From Arthrinium phaeospermum (taxonomy: Eukaryota; Ascomycota; Sordariomycetes; Amphisphaeriales; Apiosporaceae): a DNA stretch of 64,000 nt. The notes under the pieces are model-generated. The model was not told where the DNA came from, did not search any database, and saw only the letters and a program-made list of their open reading frames with translations. The translations under genes were made by a program, and so were the position numbers. Numbering within the stretch: position 1 is the stretch's first letter; each line of letters begins with the position of its first letter. Location of the stretch: contig QYRS01000001.1 of the NCBI GenBank assembly GCA_006503535.1, forward strand, positions 1,364,001 through 1,428,000, given 5' to 3'. Below, piece by piece: positions 1 to 11,218 of this stretch.

Positions 1-279
1 GAGGGTTCAGAACATATCCGGATCCACAGCGATGGTGCCCCTCTTTGATCTACGACCTCTAACCCCCGTCTGTCTCGGCTGCGGGCTCTATCTACCCCGC
101 GTAGTCTACCATGGATAGGGGTCCAACCAACATGCAGTTGTAAGAGAGGTAGACATCGTGCGCATTTATAGTGGTAGGTACGTTCGCGCAACAGCTTTCT
201 CACGAGGAACTCAGACCACCTCCCTCAGTCCAGATTCCAACCAATAACCCCCCTAGCCCAACTCCCTCTCTACCCCATC
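1..279. other. 5' flank of the first gene
   Basis: No gene is seen here. The last 60 bases before the ATG at 280 are rich in C and A (ccctagcccaactccc), as is common just upstream of ascomycete starts. It probably holds the promoter and 5' leader of the hydrolase gene. Confidence 0.5.
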
Positions 280-2070
280 ATGCCCGACCCCGTCCAAGTC
301 GCCACCAGGCGGATCGAGGCCCCCAAAGCTGGCGAGAATGGCTACGTCGGCTTCACGCCCGGCAAGACCGAGGTGCTGAAAGCGGGCGCCAAACCCTTCG
401 ACGCCAAGCCCATCACGAGCGACATCCGCATCGACCACGACGTCGAGGTGGTGGTGCGCGACGGCGCGCGGCTGTACATGGACGTGTACCGGCCGCCGGG
501 CAGCAGCAAAGACGAGCCGGTCCCCGCGGTGCTGAGCTGGTCCTTCTACGGCAAGAAGTACAGCGCGCTCGACATGCTGCCCATCTGCACGTGGCACTGC
601 TGCGTGGCGCGGACGGACCTGAGCGGGCTCGAGAAGTTCGAGGGGCTGGACCCGGCTTACTGGTGCCCGCGCGGCTACGCCATCGTCAGCGTCGACACGC
701 GCGGCGCCGGCCACAGCGACGGCCAGATCTGCGTCATGGGCACGCAGGACGCCGAGGACGGCTACGACGTCGTCGAGGCCGTGGCCCGCATGGACTGGTG
801 CAACGGCCGCGTCGGCATGGCGGGCAACTCGGCCCTGGCCATCGCGCAGTGGTTCATCGCGGCGCAGCAGCCGCCCTCGCTCGCGGCCATCGCGCCCTGG
901 GAGGGCATGGGCGACATGTACCGCGAGCAGTTCTGCCGCGGCGGCTGGTTCTCCATGAGCAACTTCGACCTCATCGCCAAGGCCATCGTGCGCGGGCAGC
1001 CCGACTCGGGGCTCGAGCACTTTGACGAGATGTACCGCCGGTCGCCGACGCAGAACGCGTACTGGAAGCAGAAGCGCGTCGACATGACCAAGATAAAATG
1101 CCCGGCCTACATCCGCGGGTCCGACGTCAGCAGCATCCACACCATGGGCTGCATCCGGGCCTGGCTCGAGATCCCCCACGACGACAAGTGGATCCACTGG
1201 AGCAGCAAGCAGGAGTGGTACGAGCTCTACAGCGAGCCGCACTCGATGGACGAGCTGGCCGTCTTCTTCGACCGCTACCTGCGCGGCGTCGAGAACGGCT
1301 GGGAGTCCAAGACGCCGAAAGTGCGGTGGTCGGCGCTGCAGTTCGGCAACCGGGAGCCCATCGACAACATCGTCATCGACGGGTTCCCCGTCAAGGGCAC
1401 CGACTACCGGGAACTGTTCTTCCAGCCCGACGGTCGACTTGCGGGAGAGACGCCCTCATCAGCCACCTCAGTGGCATACAACTCGGAGGACCGGCACAGC
1501 TTTGCCGAGTTCACTTACACGTTCACGGAGCCGGCCAGGTTGATAGGGCTCCCCAAGGCCGTCGTGTACATGTCCTGCGACAGCCGCGACGACTTCACCG
1601 CCTTCACCATCCTGCGGAAGAAGGACAAAGACGGGAAGGACCTGATGCACCTCAACTTCCCCATGCACGCCACGCCCGTGAATTCCATCGAGGAGATCCC
1701 GGAAAAGGACCAGGCCAGTCTGAACCTGCACCTGGGCTCCATGGGCATCCTGCGGGCCTCGCAACGAGCCGTCGACGAGTCCAGGAGCATCCACCCGCAG
1801 TTCCCCTTCCACCCCCACGAGAAGCAGGAGAAGATCACACCGGGCAACATCGTGAGGCTGGAGATTGGCATCTGGGCCATGGGCGTGGACTTTGATGCGG
1901 GCGAGAGTATCAGCATTAGGGTCGGCGGACAATACCCCAGCATCGCCGAGTTCACCAGTTTCTCTGGGCCACGGCCGGAGCACGAACAGAACCGGGGCGA
2001 GCATAAGGTGCATTTTGGCGGCAAGTACCCGAGCTCGGTGATACTGCCCTTCACCCCTTTGAAGAGATAG
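280..2070 (+). CDS. CocE/NonD-family alpha/beta hydrolase (X-Pro dipeptidyl-peptidase-like)
   Basis: Single-exon gene, 596 aa. After a 50-residue leader it shows the CocE/NonD pattern: RDGARLYMDVYRP near 60-72, the RGYAIVSVDTRGAGHSDG strand/turn near 131-148, then WCNGRVGMAGNSALA around 173-187, whose Ser184 sits at the nucleophile-elbow position. The C-terminal third looks like the family's jelly-roll beta domain, including the MGVDFDAGESISIRVGG region. Family members hydrolyse acyl esters, beta-lactams or X-Pro peptides; the substrate cannot be read here. No signal peptide is visible, so it is probably cytosolic. The start at 280 is favoured because an A/C-rich leader precedes it and homologous-looking sequence begins soon after. 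It heads a run of oxidative and regulatory genes and could act on an ester intermediate, which is inference. Confidence 0.88.
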   Translation: MPDPVQVATRRIEAPKAGENGYVGFTPGKTEVLKAGAKPFDAKPITSDIRIDHDVEVVVRDGARLYMDVYRPPGSSKDEPVPAVLSWSFYGKKYSALDMLPICTWHCCVARTDLSGLEKFEGLDPAYWCPRGYAIVSVDTRGAGHSDGQICVMGTQDAEDGYDVVEAVARMDWCNGRVGMAGNSALAIAQWFIAAQQPPSLAAIAPWEGMGDMYREQFCRGGWFSMSNFDLIAKAIVRGQPDSGLEHFDEMYRRSPTQNAYWKQKRVDMTKIKCPAYIRGSDVSSIHTMGCIRAWLEIPHDDKWIHWSSKQEWYELYSEPHSMDELAVFFDRYLRGVENGWESKTPKVRWSALQFGNREPIDNIVIDGFPVKGTDYRELFFQPDGRLAGETPSSATSVAYNSEDRHSFAEFTYTFTEPARLIGLPKAVVYMSCDSRDDFTAFTILRKKDKDGKDLMHLNFPMHATPVNSIEEIPEKDQASLNLHLGSMGILRASQRAVDESRSIHPQFPFHPHEKQEKITPGNIVRLEIGIWAMGVDFDAGESISIRVGGQYPSIAEFTSFSGPRPEHEQNRGEHKVHFGGKYPSSVILPFTPLKR

Positions 2071-2254
2071 GGGGTGATTTGATGAGGTAGAGGGTTATAA
2101 TGTATATATCATGGAGTTCCAAGCGGTACCGAGCATCCCATTCATGTTTTTTTAAAGACCCCAAAATTGCGTAATCATTGATTGGCAGTCGCCCTAAGAC
2201 TCAAACCGTACTGTGATCCATCGAGCTTTGATGATGCTACACCAATCCCAGTGT

Positions 2255-4233
2255 CTACGGCATAACAACGCGCACACCCTTGGTGCCAACCTTGGGCCGC
2301 GATACGAAGGCGTCATGGTCGTACTGCACATCATCAATAGTCGTCTCATACAGCTCCATGCGTGGAAACACACGTAGCACAAGAGCAGCCGTGGTGAGGT
2401 AGAGGTTGCACCAGGCCAGCCTAACATGATATTTTAGTACGCCATCGACTTGTAATGCGCTGATAAGTACTAGGAAAGGGGAGGGGAAAGTAAATAGAGA
2501 AATGATGGGGGTTGAGGAAATGGGACTGAGACTTACTGCATACCGACGCAAACGCGGCTGCCCCGAGAAAACGAGAGCATGTGCCTCTCGAGCCCGGGCC
2601 GCCGCCCGTCGCGGGCGTCGAGCCAGCGCCCGGGCAGGAACCGGTGCGAGTCCGGGAAGATGGACTCGTCGTGGTGCGCGATGACGGTCGACATGCCGAC
2701 GGCGTAGCCACGGGGGATCACGTACGCGCGACCACCGGCGCTGTCGCGGGTACTACGGTAGACCAGGTCCTCGTCGGGGGCCACGCGCGGCAGGCGGGCC
2801 GCGATGCCGTACGAGAGCCGCAGCCCCTCGAGGACCACCGCCGTCAGGTAGGGCAGTTTCTCCAGCCGGGCCCAGCTAAGGGCCTGCGGGTCCAGGCAGG
2901 CGAGCTCGCGGGAGAGGCGGTCGCGGATGGAGGGGGTGGTCAGCAGGTGGTACGTGATTACGGTGAGAGTCCACTTTTATATACCGAGGTCAGCAGGGAA
3001 AAAGTCTCATTGGAGTAAGAACGGGGGATGTTTCTTACCGCGGATGTTTCTGTACCGGCCGAGACCAAGATCATACCATCTCCCGTCAACCGGTAGACGC
3101 TCTTGTCGGACTCAGGCAACGCGGGCGACCGCAGAATATCCTCAAAGACTGCTGTACGCTCGCGCACCAGGTTCGACGCCACGGCCTCCTTCGCTTTGAT
3201 GACGCGGCCCGGCATATCCTCCGTGATGGACTTGATGAAGAAGGCCATTTCCGGGCCCACTGCGAGATCCCATCTATATTAGCATAGTTTCTCATCGAGG
3301 GACCCAGGTGACTGCGTTAGCTTGAGGGGATGGATGTCTGCGTACTGAGTTTTGCCAGTTTGGGAAACACGTCTGCGAACCAATGTGCCGCCGGGAAAAA
3401 CTTGAAAAGGGGTTGCGCATCCTGCATGGCATTTGTCGGCGCTCTGAAGTTCGGCTCCCAACCATCCTACACAGTTCTGTTAGTCCTTGCTTACACCGAC
3501 TAAATGTGCAATGTCAGCGCCACAACCTACTTGATCCAGAAGCCCAAAGGGTTCGCCGAAGCAATAGTCCGTAATGACATCGGTGGTGAAGCAGCTGTAG
3601 GCCGAGGTCACATCGAACACCTTTTTCGAGGGGTACCGTAGCAGCTTGTCGCACAGTCTCTGGACCTTGGCGTGGATGACGGGCTCCAATTTGGAAATGG
3701 CGCTGCGTGAGAAGGAGTTGGCCATGGATTGGCGTCGGCGTCGGTGGACGTCATGGTCAATGGTGGTCAGAATGGACACCGCTACGGGGCCTGCCAGGGA
3801 GCTGGCCCAATGCGCTGATTTCTCGCGTCGGCGACCCCCGCTGGCGTATATCTCATCGACCATGCCGGGGTCGTTACAGTGCACCTCATCTGGGCTTACT
3901 CGCACAAGTGGACCTGAGGGAGGGAGAGTTTAGTGTGGTTTCTACAAGCCAAAAGGGAGTGAAAGACGCACCGTAGACATCGTGCATTCTCTTGATCTCC
4001 ATGGAATAGCGTCCGAATTTGACCACGTCAAACCAGAACTCGTATAGTATTGACATAGCTGCCAACTTGGGGCCCGGAATGTGGCTCAATGGATGGAGAG
4101 GAGATATGTTGTAAACTGCTCGAGTGATGCGATACGCCAACCACAATCCAAAGAGACGAGGAAGAGCCCCACGGATGACCTCGATTACCAAGACGACCAG
4201 ATCACCTACGGGACGGCCTATTGCTGACTCCAT
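2255..4233 (-). CDS. Cytochrome P450 monooxygenase (TRI4/CYP58-65-like)
   Basis: Six exons read as 4233-3972, 3913-3531, 3466-3346, 3259-3039, 2973-2537 and 2420-2255; all phases close, giving 529 aa. An upstream in-frame ATG at 4269 would add 12 residues. Landmarks in order are an N-terminal hydrophobic anchor, the proline-rich HIPGPKLAA hinge, the I-helix with AGTETSA, the ExxR motif EGLR, a PERF-like FLPGRW, and the heme loop [10 protein letters not shown] with the cysteine ligand. The block RVSPDEVH...[13 protein letters not shown] is typical of the trichodiene-oxygenase-like group of fungal P450s. It should be an ER-bound, NADPH-P450-reductase-dependent oxygenase; the substrate is unknown. 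It is convergent with the hydrolase and divergent from the PTH11-like gene. Confidence 0.9.
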
Positions 4234-5532
4234 GTCGATAGACCCCCACATCCTGGAGAGGTTAGCCATCGAGTTTGGATGAAATGAACCAGAAAAAGTC
4301 TTTTCATCCGTTGCTAATGGAGCTGTCAAGAAGGCGTACACTGCCAGGTAATAATGAGGACACACTTCTACACGGTTGCCAACAAAAGTAACGGACCTGG
4401 GAAAGCGAGAGTTGCGGTGGTAATTCGCTAATGGGAAAGCGCGATGGCCTTGGAATCATGTCCCGGGAATCCGGTACCGAGGGAGCGGAGAGCTTGTCTT
4501 CTTTCGGTGGCTTGCCCGACACCACCGGTCACTCAAATCCAAGTTAATACCTGCCAGGTACCCCCGTTCAAAATCCGACAAGGGCTACATTAGGGAAGTG
4601 ATCGTTCCTGTGCCGCAAAATACAACATTGAGCCAGTGGTGTGGTTTCTGAAAGAGAGATAATGGATCTTGCCACATGCACCGGCAGGCTGGTCCAGAAG
4701 CCGACTGCGTCAAAAACGCACAAATCCCAAGCGTGCCAAGGCCGATGATGGAACGTGGAAAACCACTCGGTAAATTTTGAATCGATCTACTGATGTGATC
4801 TCGGATCTAACGTCCAATGCGACTTCCAGCAATACGATAACATGGTCGTGAACAGTACTTAGCGGTCAGCTGGACTCAATACCTAATACCGCATCTTAAA
4901 GTCATTCATTACAGATTCCTAGGTAGGGCACTGGATCTGGCTTAAGACGAGGTAAGTCTCCCCGATTGAGTAAATAGACATCGAGCTACACCGTTTTCTG
5001 CCGGGTCCAAAGCGAGACTCGCTGTAGACAACATCGTCCGACCAACTTTCCACAATTGTGGATAGATGGTATCCACAATCCGCCGTTGGTTGTCTTGCAG
5101 GATGTAAGGGCTACCTCGGGCAGCCCTCTCATGGCTCCCCGCTTCTCTAGGTAATTAACGTCTCTTCCCTGCATAGGACAATTTTCAGAAGATCCATTTT
5201 ATCTTTCGAACCACGGCTTGTGCCACTGAGGAGACTGGCAAGAACATTGTCTTTGGAGTATGCTACCCTAGCTCCGTCAAACCAACGCCTCTCCCAAGGC
5301 CATGGATATAGTAATCCCAGTCGATCATACTCTCGCTTGTGCACAATGTATCGTAGTAAGTACCAGGCAACGTTTTATGTGCCCAACCAACTTGCATCCA
5401 CATCCCATGGTATGAAGTCGCCAACTCGCGGTTATATCAACCAGTCATTGCCATCGGCATCTAGTCAGCTCTAAACCAACCTGGCTTCCTGAATCATTCA
5501 CATTCTCAGTTTGGAACGGGACAAAGTTCAAC
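4234..5532. other. Divergent intergenic region between P450 and PTH11-like gene
   Basis: About 1.3 kb with only short, uncoupled ORFs. It is visibly more AT-rich than the flanking coding sequence. It presumably carries both promoters; I see no repeat, RNA gene or coding remnant. Confidence 0.5.
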
Positions 5533-6990
5533 ATGGCGACTCAGGTGCAATTTATGGCTGCGCCTCCGGAGGGAGAGCATCGCTTCGCCAAAGCCAGCAT
5601 CGGTAACGAGACCAATGTCGCAATGGTTGCCATAAACGCTGTGGCTTTCGTTCTGTTCGTGCTCAGGATCTACACACGATTGTTTCTGACGACACACAAG
5701 TTACGAGCGGATGACTGTCAGTTCATTGCCCCCCTAGACACCCATTTCTTACTGCAGGGCACCGCTCACGTACTTACCCACTGCTCGTGTAGACATATGC
5801 AGCCTGGCAGTCCTTGTATGCTGGTCATTCCTGGGAGTCAACATAGCCAGTGAGTCGTGAATCGAAACTGCAGGCCGGCGATAAAGCCACTAATGAGTAT
5901 GCCAAAGTGGTCGTGGGTGGAGGTGTTGGCAAGAGCATGTGGCAGGTGACAGTTGACGAGTACATTGTTCTTTCCAAGGTGAGCGTCCCACGCAACCAGT
6001 GCCTGGCGGTACGACACTGCAATCGCTAATAATACCTCCTGCTCTTGTGCGCCAAAGTTGACTGTAGCGTCTGGGATACTTTACAACCTTGCCGCCGTTA
6101 CTGCGAAAGTCTCCATCCTCCTCTTCTACCACGCCCTTACCCCCGATCGATACTTCCGGTTCGCCGTCACGACCATGATGACCAGCTTCGTCCTTTTCAG
6201 CCTGATCTACATCTTCATCAGCGTCTTCGGCTGCCACCCCGTCTCGGCGGCGTGGGACCCGGCCAAGATGGCGACGGCGGTCTGCATCGACAAGGGCAAG
6301 TTCTACCTGGCCATGACGCTCACCAACGTGGGCATGGACTCCATCGTCCTGCTGATCCCGCTGCGGATCGTGGTGCCCCTGCAGATGCCGAAGCGACACA
6401 AGGCGACGCTCCTGCTGCTCTTCATGGCCGGGGGCCTCGTCATCGCCGCCGCCGTCGTCAACGTCGTACTCACCGCCCGGCTCTGGAAGAGCGGCAACTA
6501 TACCTACGACACCGCCGTCGAGCTGCGCTGGCTCCACGTCGAGACGTCCGGGTGCGTCATCTGCGCCTCCCTGAGCTCCCTCAAACCGCTCTTCACGGTC
6601 TACATCGGGGGCCCTTTGTGGTCACAATGGTCCGGCGGCGGCGGCGGCGGCGGCGCCTCTTCCGAAGAAGGCAGGTCAAACGACGGTGCGGCCCGGGCCC
6701 GACTGCCGAGGACGCGAAAAGCAACCGCAAGATTTCCGATGGGCAGATCCGATGCTAGCGATGCTTTGGAGCTGGACTCTACCGACGGGGAGCCAGAGTC
6801 CAGGAGGAAGGAAGACGACGATGACGAGATCAGCTTATGGCCTCACACTGGGCACTGGAAATATAAGAAAGGCGATGGCATACAGATCCGGGCGAACTCT
6901 GGGCATTGGCAATCAAGATCACAGGGTGATACAGGAAACGCGGACGGTATCCAAGTTGTCCGCTCAACCAATGTGACATTCAGTAGCTAG
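5533..6990 (+). CDS. PTH11-like / rhodopsin-type seven-helix membrane protein
   Basis: Four exons (5533-5716, 5793-5849, 5908-5978, 6058-6990) give 414 aa with all phases closing. The third intron choice is fixed by a CTAAT branch site followed by an AG at 5906-5907. The first helix ends in LRIYTR, followed by the RADDY motif, then the ILYNLAAVTAKVSILLFYHAL helix pair and the FGCHPVSAAWDP loop containing a conserved Cys. These are hallmarks of the fungal rhodopsin-domain/PTH11-related integral membrane family. A cytoplasmic tail of about 120 residues starts with a glycine run encoded by a (CGG)n tract and carries two GHW-containing units. Family members are implicated in surface or nutrient sensing; the ligand is unknown. 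No CFEM domain is present at the N terminus. Confidence 0.87.
6633..6655 (+). repeat. (CGG)n trinucleotide run inside the PTH11-like gene
   Basis: A pure CGG/GGC microsatellite of about 7-8 units encodes a poly-glycine linker between the last membrane helix and the cytoplasmic tail. It is likely length-variable between strains. Confidence 0.9.
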
Positions 6991-7117
6991 ATAGTTATGC
7001 TACAGGCGTCAAGATCTCATGCATGAAAAAGGAGAACTGCTTTCGACGGACGGTAACTTCAATCACATAAAATCATATACTAAACATACATAGCCACACT
7101 TCCAACCAAGCTGCTTC

Positions 7118-8170
7118 CTACATACCCGAGATGGGAATCTGCACATCCTCCCGGATGTACGGGATCCCCGTCAACTTGAACACCCGCTCACTCAGCACCG
7201 CATCGTTCAGCGGCCGAGTCCGGACAACATGATCCGGCTTCCCGTCGCGCTTGGCGTCGTTCCAGCCCGTGTGCCGCGCATTGGGCCAGTGCGTGGTCCC
7301 GACCCGCCGCTCGTACGCGTCCTTCTTGCGGAGCAGGTCCTCCTGGGACGCGCACGCCACCGGCATGTAGCACGTGTAGATGGCGAGGCGGTCCTGCTTG
7401 GTCCGGGTCGGCACGTTGTAGTGCGGGGTGCGGCTGTCCCAGACGATGAGGTCGCCCGGGTCGGCCGTGGGCTTGACCCACTCCAGCCCCGCGTCCTTCA
7501 GGTACCGCATCCCCCGCTCCGTGAAGCCGTACCACTCGGGCGTCCAGGCCGGGATGCGCTCCTCGTCGGCCATGTCGCGGTGGAACTGCTCGCTGAGCGT
7601 GTGGCCGCCCTTGCAGACGATCAGCCCCCCGTCGTCGGGCCCGCTGGGCTGCAGGTTCACGAGCCCCTGCAGGCAGCGGAAGCCGGGCTTGGCCGGGTCC
7701 TGGTCCTGGTGGGGCCAGGGCTTGTTCTCGGGCAGGTGCGCGCGGTTGGCGAAGCCGTAGTTGATGGCGTCGAAGGAGACGAGCAGGTCGGGGGTGTCGT
7801 AGACCTTCTCGAAGGCGCCGTAGACGCCCGGCTCGCCGCGCACGCCCCAGACGAAGTCCTCGTGCGCCGCCGCGTAGTTGAGCAGCATGCCCTTCTCGTT
7901 GATGACGGGCAGCTTGTCCGGGTGCACCGTCGAGGGGTCGCGCCGGTCGTAGCCCAGCCCGAACGACTCGAGCAGCGCGAACATCTGGTCGGCGTACTGG
8001 GCGGCGCGCTCCCGCGGCACGGCGCCCTTGATGACGGCGTACCCGTCACGCACCAGGTCGTCGCGCCAGTCGCCGTAGACGGGGTCGGTGCCGTCAAAGG
8101 TCATCTTGCGGCCCTCGGACTGGAGGTTCAGCGTCGAGGCCGGCGCGGCGGTCACGGTGGTGGAGGACAT
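7118..8170 (-). CDS. Phytanoyl-CoA dioxygenase (PhyH)-family Fe(II)/2-oxoglutarate oxygenase
   Basis: Single exon, 350 aa from the ATG at 8170; the open frame continues upstream but without family-like sequence. The metal-binding facial triad is visible as His154-x-Asp156 in PWPHQDQDP and a distal His250 in DSRTPHYN. The first part includes RDGYAVIKGAVP, the usual N-terminal PhyH strand. The family hydroxylates C-H bonds using Fe(II), O2 and 2-oxoglutarate. Fungal members serve both lipid breakdown and secondary-metabolite tailoring. There is no C-terminal peroxisomal signal (it ends PISGM), so a cytosolic tailoring role is possible. It is encoded on the same strand as the next-door Zn2Cys6 regulator. 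Confidence 0.88.
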   Translation of the reverse strand: MSSTTVTAAPASTLNLQSEGRKMTFDGTDPVYGDWRDDLVRDGYAVIKGAVPRERAAQYADQMFALLESFGLGYDRRDPSTVHPDKLPVINEKGMLLNYAAAHEDFVWGVRGEPGVYGAFEKVYDTPDLLVSFDAINYGFANRAHLPENKPWPHQDQDPAKPGFRCLQGLVNLQPSGPDDGGLIVCKGGHTLSEQFHRDMADEERIPAWTPEWYGFTERGMRYLKDAGLEWVKPTADPGDLIVWDSRTPHYNVPTRTKQDRLAIYTCYMPVACASQEDLLRKKDAYERRVGTTHWPNARHTGWNDAKRDGKPDHVVRTRPLNDAVLSERVFKLTGIPYIREDVQIPISGM

Positions 8171-8749
8171 TGTGGGCTGAATGTAATGATGGAAGTGTTC
8201 TTGCTTCGGATCAACTAAAGCAATGATGCTGACTGATTGTTTCTTCTGATTTCGTGAACTGTCATCAGCTTCGAGTCCCAAGCCTCTTATCCTGATGGTT
8301 GATGGCTGCCGCAGTAAGTGCTCCACTGTTTCCCCAGACCCACCTCGCGGATCTCTGTCGTCGATCCTTCGGTTCGGAATGTGGGCGTTGGGGACTCTCA
8401 GGAGCCGAACCGAGAAAAGCAAATCTGACCCCGCTGTGTTGGTTTCAATGTGCCTACGGCTAAACGTTCAATGCAACACACACCACAGCACCCGAGCCGA
8501 ATGACTCAGGGGTTCATTCACTCCCACCTTATCATTAGTCATTCATTGCCTTGGCCATCAATTAAACTCGCGGCTGGTTGCAGTTGTACACCACAAGACG
8601 TGAATAGAATGCGGTAAGCACTGGGAACGACATTGAGTGCGGCGACCGATGATATTGGGGCCCGGGAGAGCTCTTACAGAATTGTAAATAATAATATCAA
8701 TACATAGATTGTAGTCGTGTGACATCGTGACAATCTCCCGCCGGCCACC
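8171..8749. other. Intergenic region upstream of the PhyH-like gene
   Basis: About 580 bases holding the promoter of the PhyH-like gene and the 3' end of the regulator gene. I see no coding remnant. Confidence 0.5.
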
Positions 8750-11218
8750 TCACTCCATCTGAATAAACGACTCGTTATCGTCAATCAGAAACTCGGTGCC
8801 CAGCATCGGCCACAACTCGTCCAAAGGCAAACCGGCAAATGGGTCAAACAAAGAGCTACTTTCCGGCTGTGACCCCAGCATCGTAGTAGCATCAGTCGTA
8901 GTCGGCAGCGCCAGCTCGGATGGCATATTATCCATGCCCGATCCTCCAGTCTCGGAACCGTTCCGAAAGTCTCTGCTCCCACCCGGAACCGGTTCCGAAC
9001 CCGAGTCATGCGAGCGCTGCTGCTGCTCACGACCCCCCTCCCGACAAACCGCCTCCACCCGCTCCCGCAAAATCGTGCACCCCCGGATGAAATCCGGATC
9101 CTGCCGCAGGCGCCCCCACTGGTCCTCGCAGTAGCCCGTCGCCTCGCGCAGCAGCTCGAGGTCGGCGCGGGCCATGCGCCGGCGCGGGTTGCGCATGACG
9201 TGGAGGGCCAGCACGACGGCGGCGAGGAAGGCCTGCGTCGGCGCGAAGAGCTGCGAGTCGACCCCGTTGTCGGCGAGGTCCAGCACGAGGCGGGCGGCGC
9301 CGCGGGCGGCCGCGACGGCGAGGTGCTGGCTTTGCAGGAGGCGGCCCTGCGTGGCGGCCGAGAGGGAGGTCGGGTAGAGCCGGACCTCGTCGGCGTAGGA
9401 CTGGGCCGAGAAGATGAGGGAGGCGCGGAACAGGGTGATTTGGGCTTGGTAGTAGTGGATGCTGAGGAAGGCCGCGATGTGCTGCTGTTGGTTCTGGGTA
9501 ATGTCTCCTGGGTGGTGTTCCGGGAGGATGGGCGTCTCTTGCCCCGGCCGTAGGCTCTCGGGGAGCGAGGCGGCCCAGTCTGTCAGCGCCTTGTCCAGTT
9601 TCCCCGTCTCGTTGAAGAGGACGTAGGACGAGGTCTGGCGCTTCCGGTAGATGTGCTCGCTGATCCGGCCCAGGATCTGGGATAGCGAGACCCACATCCC
9701 GAAGTAGTCGGGCGGTTCATGCGCCGCGTAGCTTCGACGGGGCAGAACCTGGTCGCAGTCGTAGTCCGCGATGGCCGACGGCCTGCCCGTCTCCATCTCC
9801 ATCATCTTCTCCAGGCTGTAACATGTCCACCACAGCCGGCCATGGAGCTGCAGGTCGGCCTTGTATCCGGGCTCGGGCCCGCGCCGGGGCCGGGTGTCGT
9901 GCGTCGAGATGTGACGGTGCAGGCCGATCGAGTGCGCCGTCCGGATGGCCTGGCCCAGGACGTGCCACCCCTGGCCTTCCTTGCCCCTCCCGCGCAGCGC
10001 GAGCACGAGAAGCAGGAGCGCCTGGACGCTTCCGAGGTACGGGAGCGCCACCACATGTCCGTAGAAGCTGTAGGCTGCGTCGAGGAACCGCGTCCCCGTT
10101 TCGGTGATGCTGTCGGCGGCCTCGTCCGCGGCGATGCATATGATCAAGTAGATCGACACCAGAGCCGGAACATCACTTGGCTGGATCACGGCCTGTAGCG
10201 AGTTTTCCGACTGCCCCCTAGTTGGGCATGAGTTTTGTAACGATAGAAAGCGATGAACATCAGTCATAAGCGCTTCGTGGTCGACGACCGGGAAGAGGGG
10301 CCATATGCGCCGGAAGAAGACCCGCACATGTTCCTCTATGACACCAATCGGTGGTAAGTTGGGCCGGTCGACCGTTATGGGAAGGGCAAACTCCTCGACC
10401 TATGTGTTTGTATGGGTGTGCATGTCAGCTTGGGGTGGTTCGAGTATCGTTCGATGATGCCCCGGGGAGCTGGTTTGGTCCACTCACATGGCGCATGCCG
10501 AAGCGAAATTGCTGGGACACCGGCCCTAGCCCTTTCTGCTTGAGGAACAAATCCACAAATATGCAGAGGCACTGCAGACTGCTTCCACCCAGATACTACA
10601 CACGCACGTGCTTGTTAGCCCCCATGGGGTTCTTCTCCGCGATTTGATCTTGGACCAACCCACCTTTACCCGATATGAGCTCTCGTCGGTATTGACCACA
10701 ATGTCCGGGCTCTCGGCATCATCTAGAGCCCTCTCACCCCCACGCTCCCTCGTACTCGCATGGTACGCCCTCGTGAGAAAACTGACGGGGATTTTGGACA
10801 AAGTCTGCGGGACCTCGGGATACACATCCGGCACGGTCTCGCCGTCGCCCTCGCGGGGACTTGTGCCGGCCCCGGCTTGCTGCTGCCCATCATTACCATC
10901 ACCACCGCCAATCGACAAGCCCTGCTCGGCCAGCAACCGGCTGGTCTTGGCCGGCCACTTGCGGGAGACGACGGCCTCGGGCTTCCGCGGGTCGGTGGTC
11001 TGGCAGACGTCGCCTCGGAGACGACAGTTCCGGCACTTGGGCGTTTCGGCGTCGCACCGAACTTTGCGCTTCCGGCAGGCGGTGCAGGCCAGGGAGAGAC
11101 GGATGCGCTTCGGCGCGGGCTGTGACGGCTCTTGTGATGGCTCTTGGGACGGCGAGGTCTCGGCCATGGATAAGCTCGAGGTAGTCGTCTCAGGGGTTCT
11201 GCTCATCATCGTCACCAA
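8750..11218 (-). CDS. Zn(II)2Cys6 transcription factor with fungal-specific middle homology domain
   Basis: Three exons (11218-10664, 10595-10488, 10399-8750), 770 aa, phases closing. The DNA-binding domain is intact: Cys45, 48, 55, 62, 65 and 72 in C-x2-C-x6-C-x6-C-x2-C-x6-C spacing, preceded by a basic KRIRLS stretch. The Fungal_trans regulatory domain follows, with the FFRRIWPLFPVVD segment and the RLWWTCYSLEKMMEMETGRPSAI block. It should act as a nuclear pathway regulator, binding CGG half sites in this family. It is divergent from the P450 at 12617 and adjacent to the PhyH-like gene, consistent with a local cluster regulator, which is inference. In-frame ATGs at 11209 and 11206 are alternative starts. 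Confidence 0.92.

Noticed and set aside
253..1242. Long ORF antisense to the CocE/NonD hydrolase
   Set aside because: It is a shadow of a GC-rich gene: Ala/Val/Arg/His-dominated, no motif, while the + strand frame has clear family motifs. The same applies to the ORF at 7229-8218.
9027..9695. Alternative-frame ORFs over the Zn2Cys6 gene
   Set aside because: Low-complexity Arg/Pro/Gly translations lying fully within the coding frame of the regulator.
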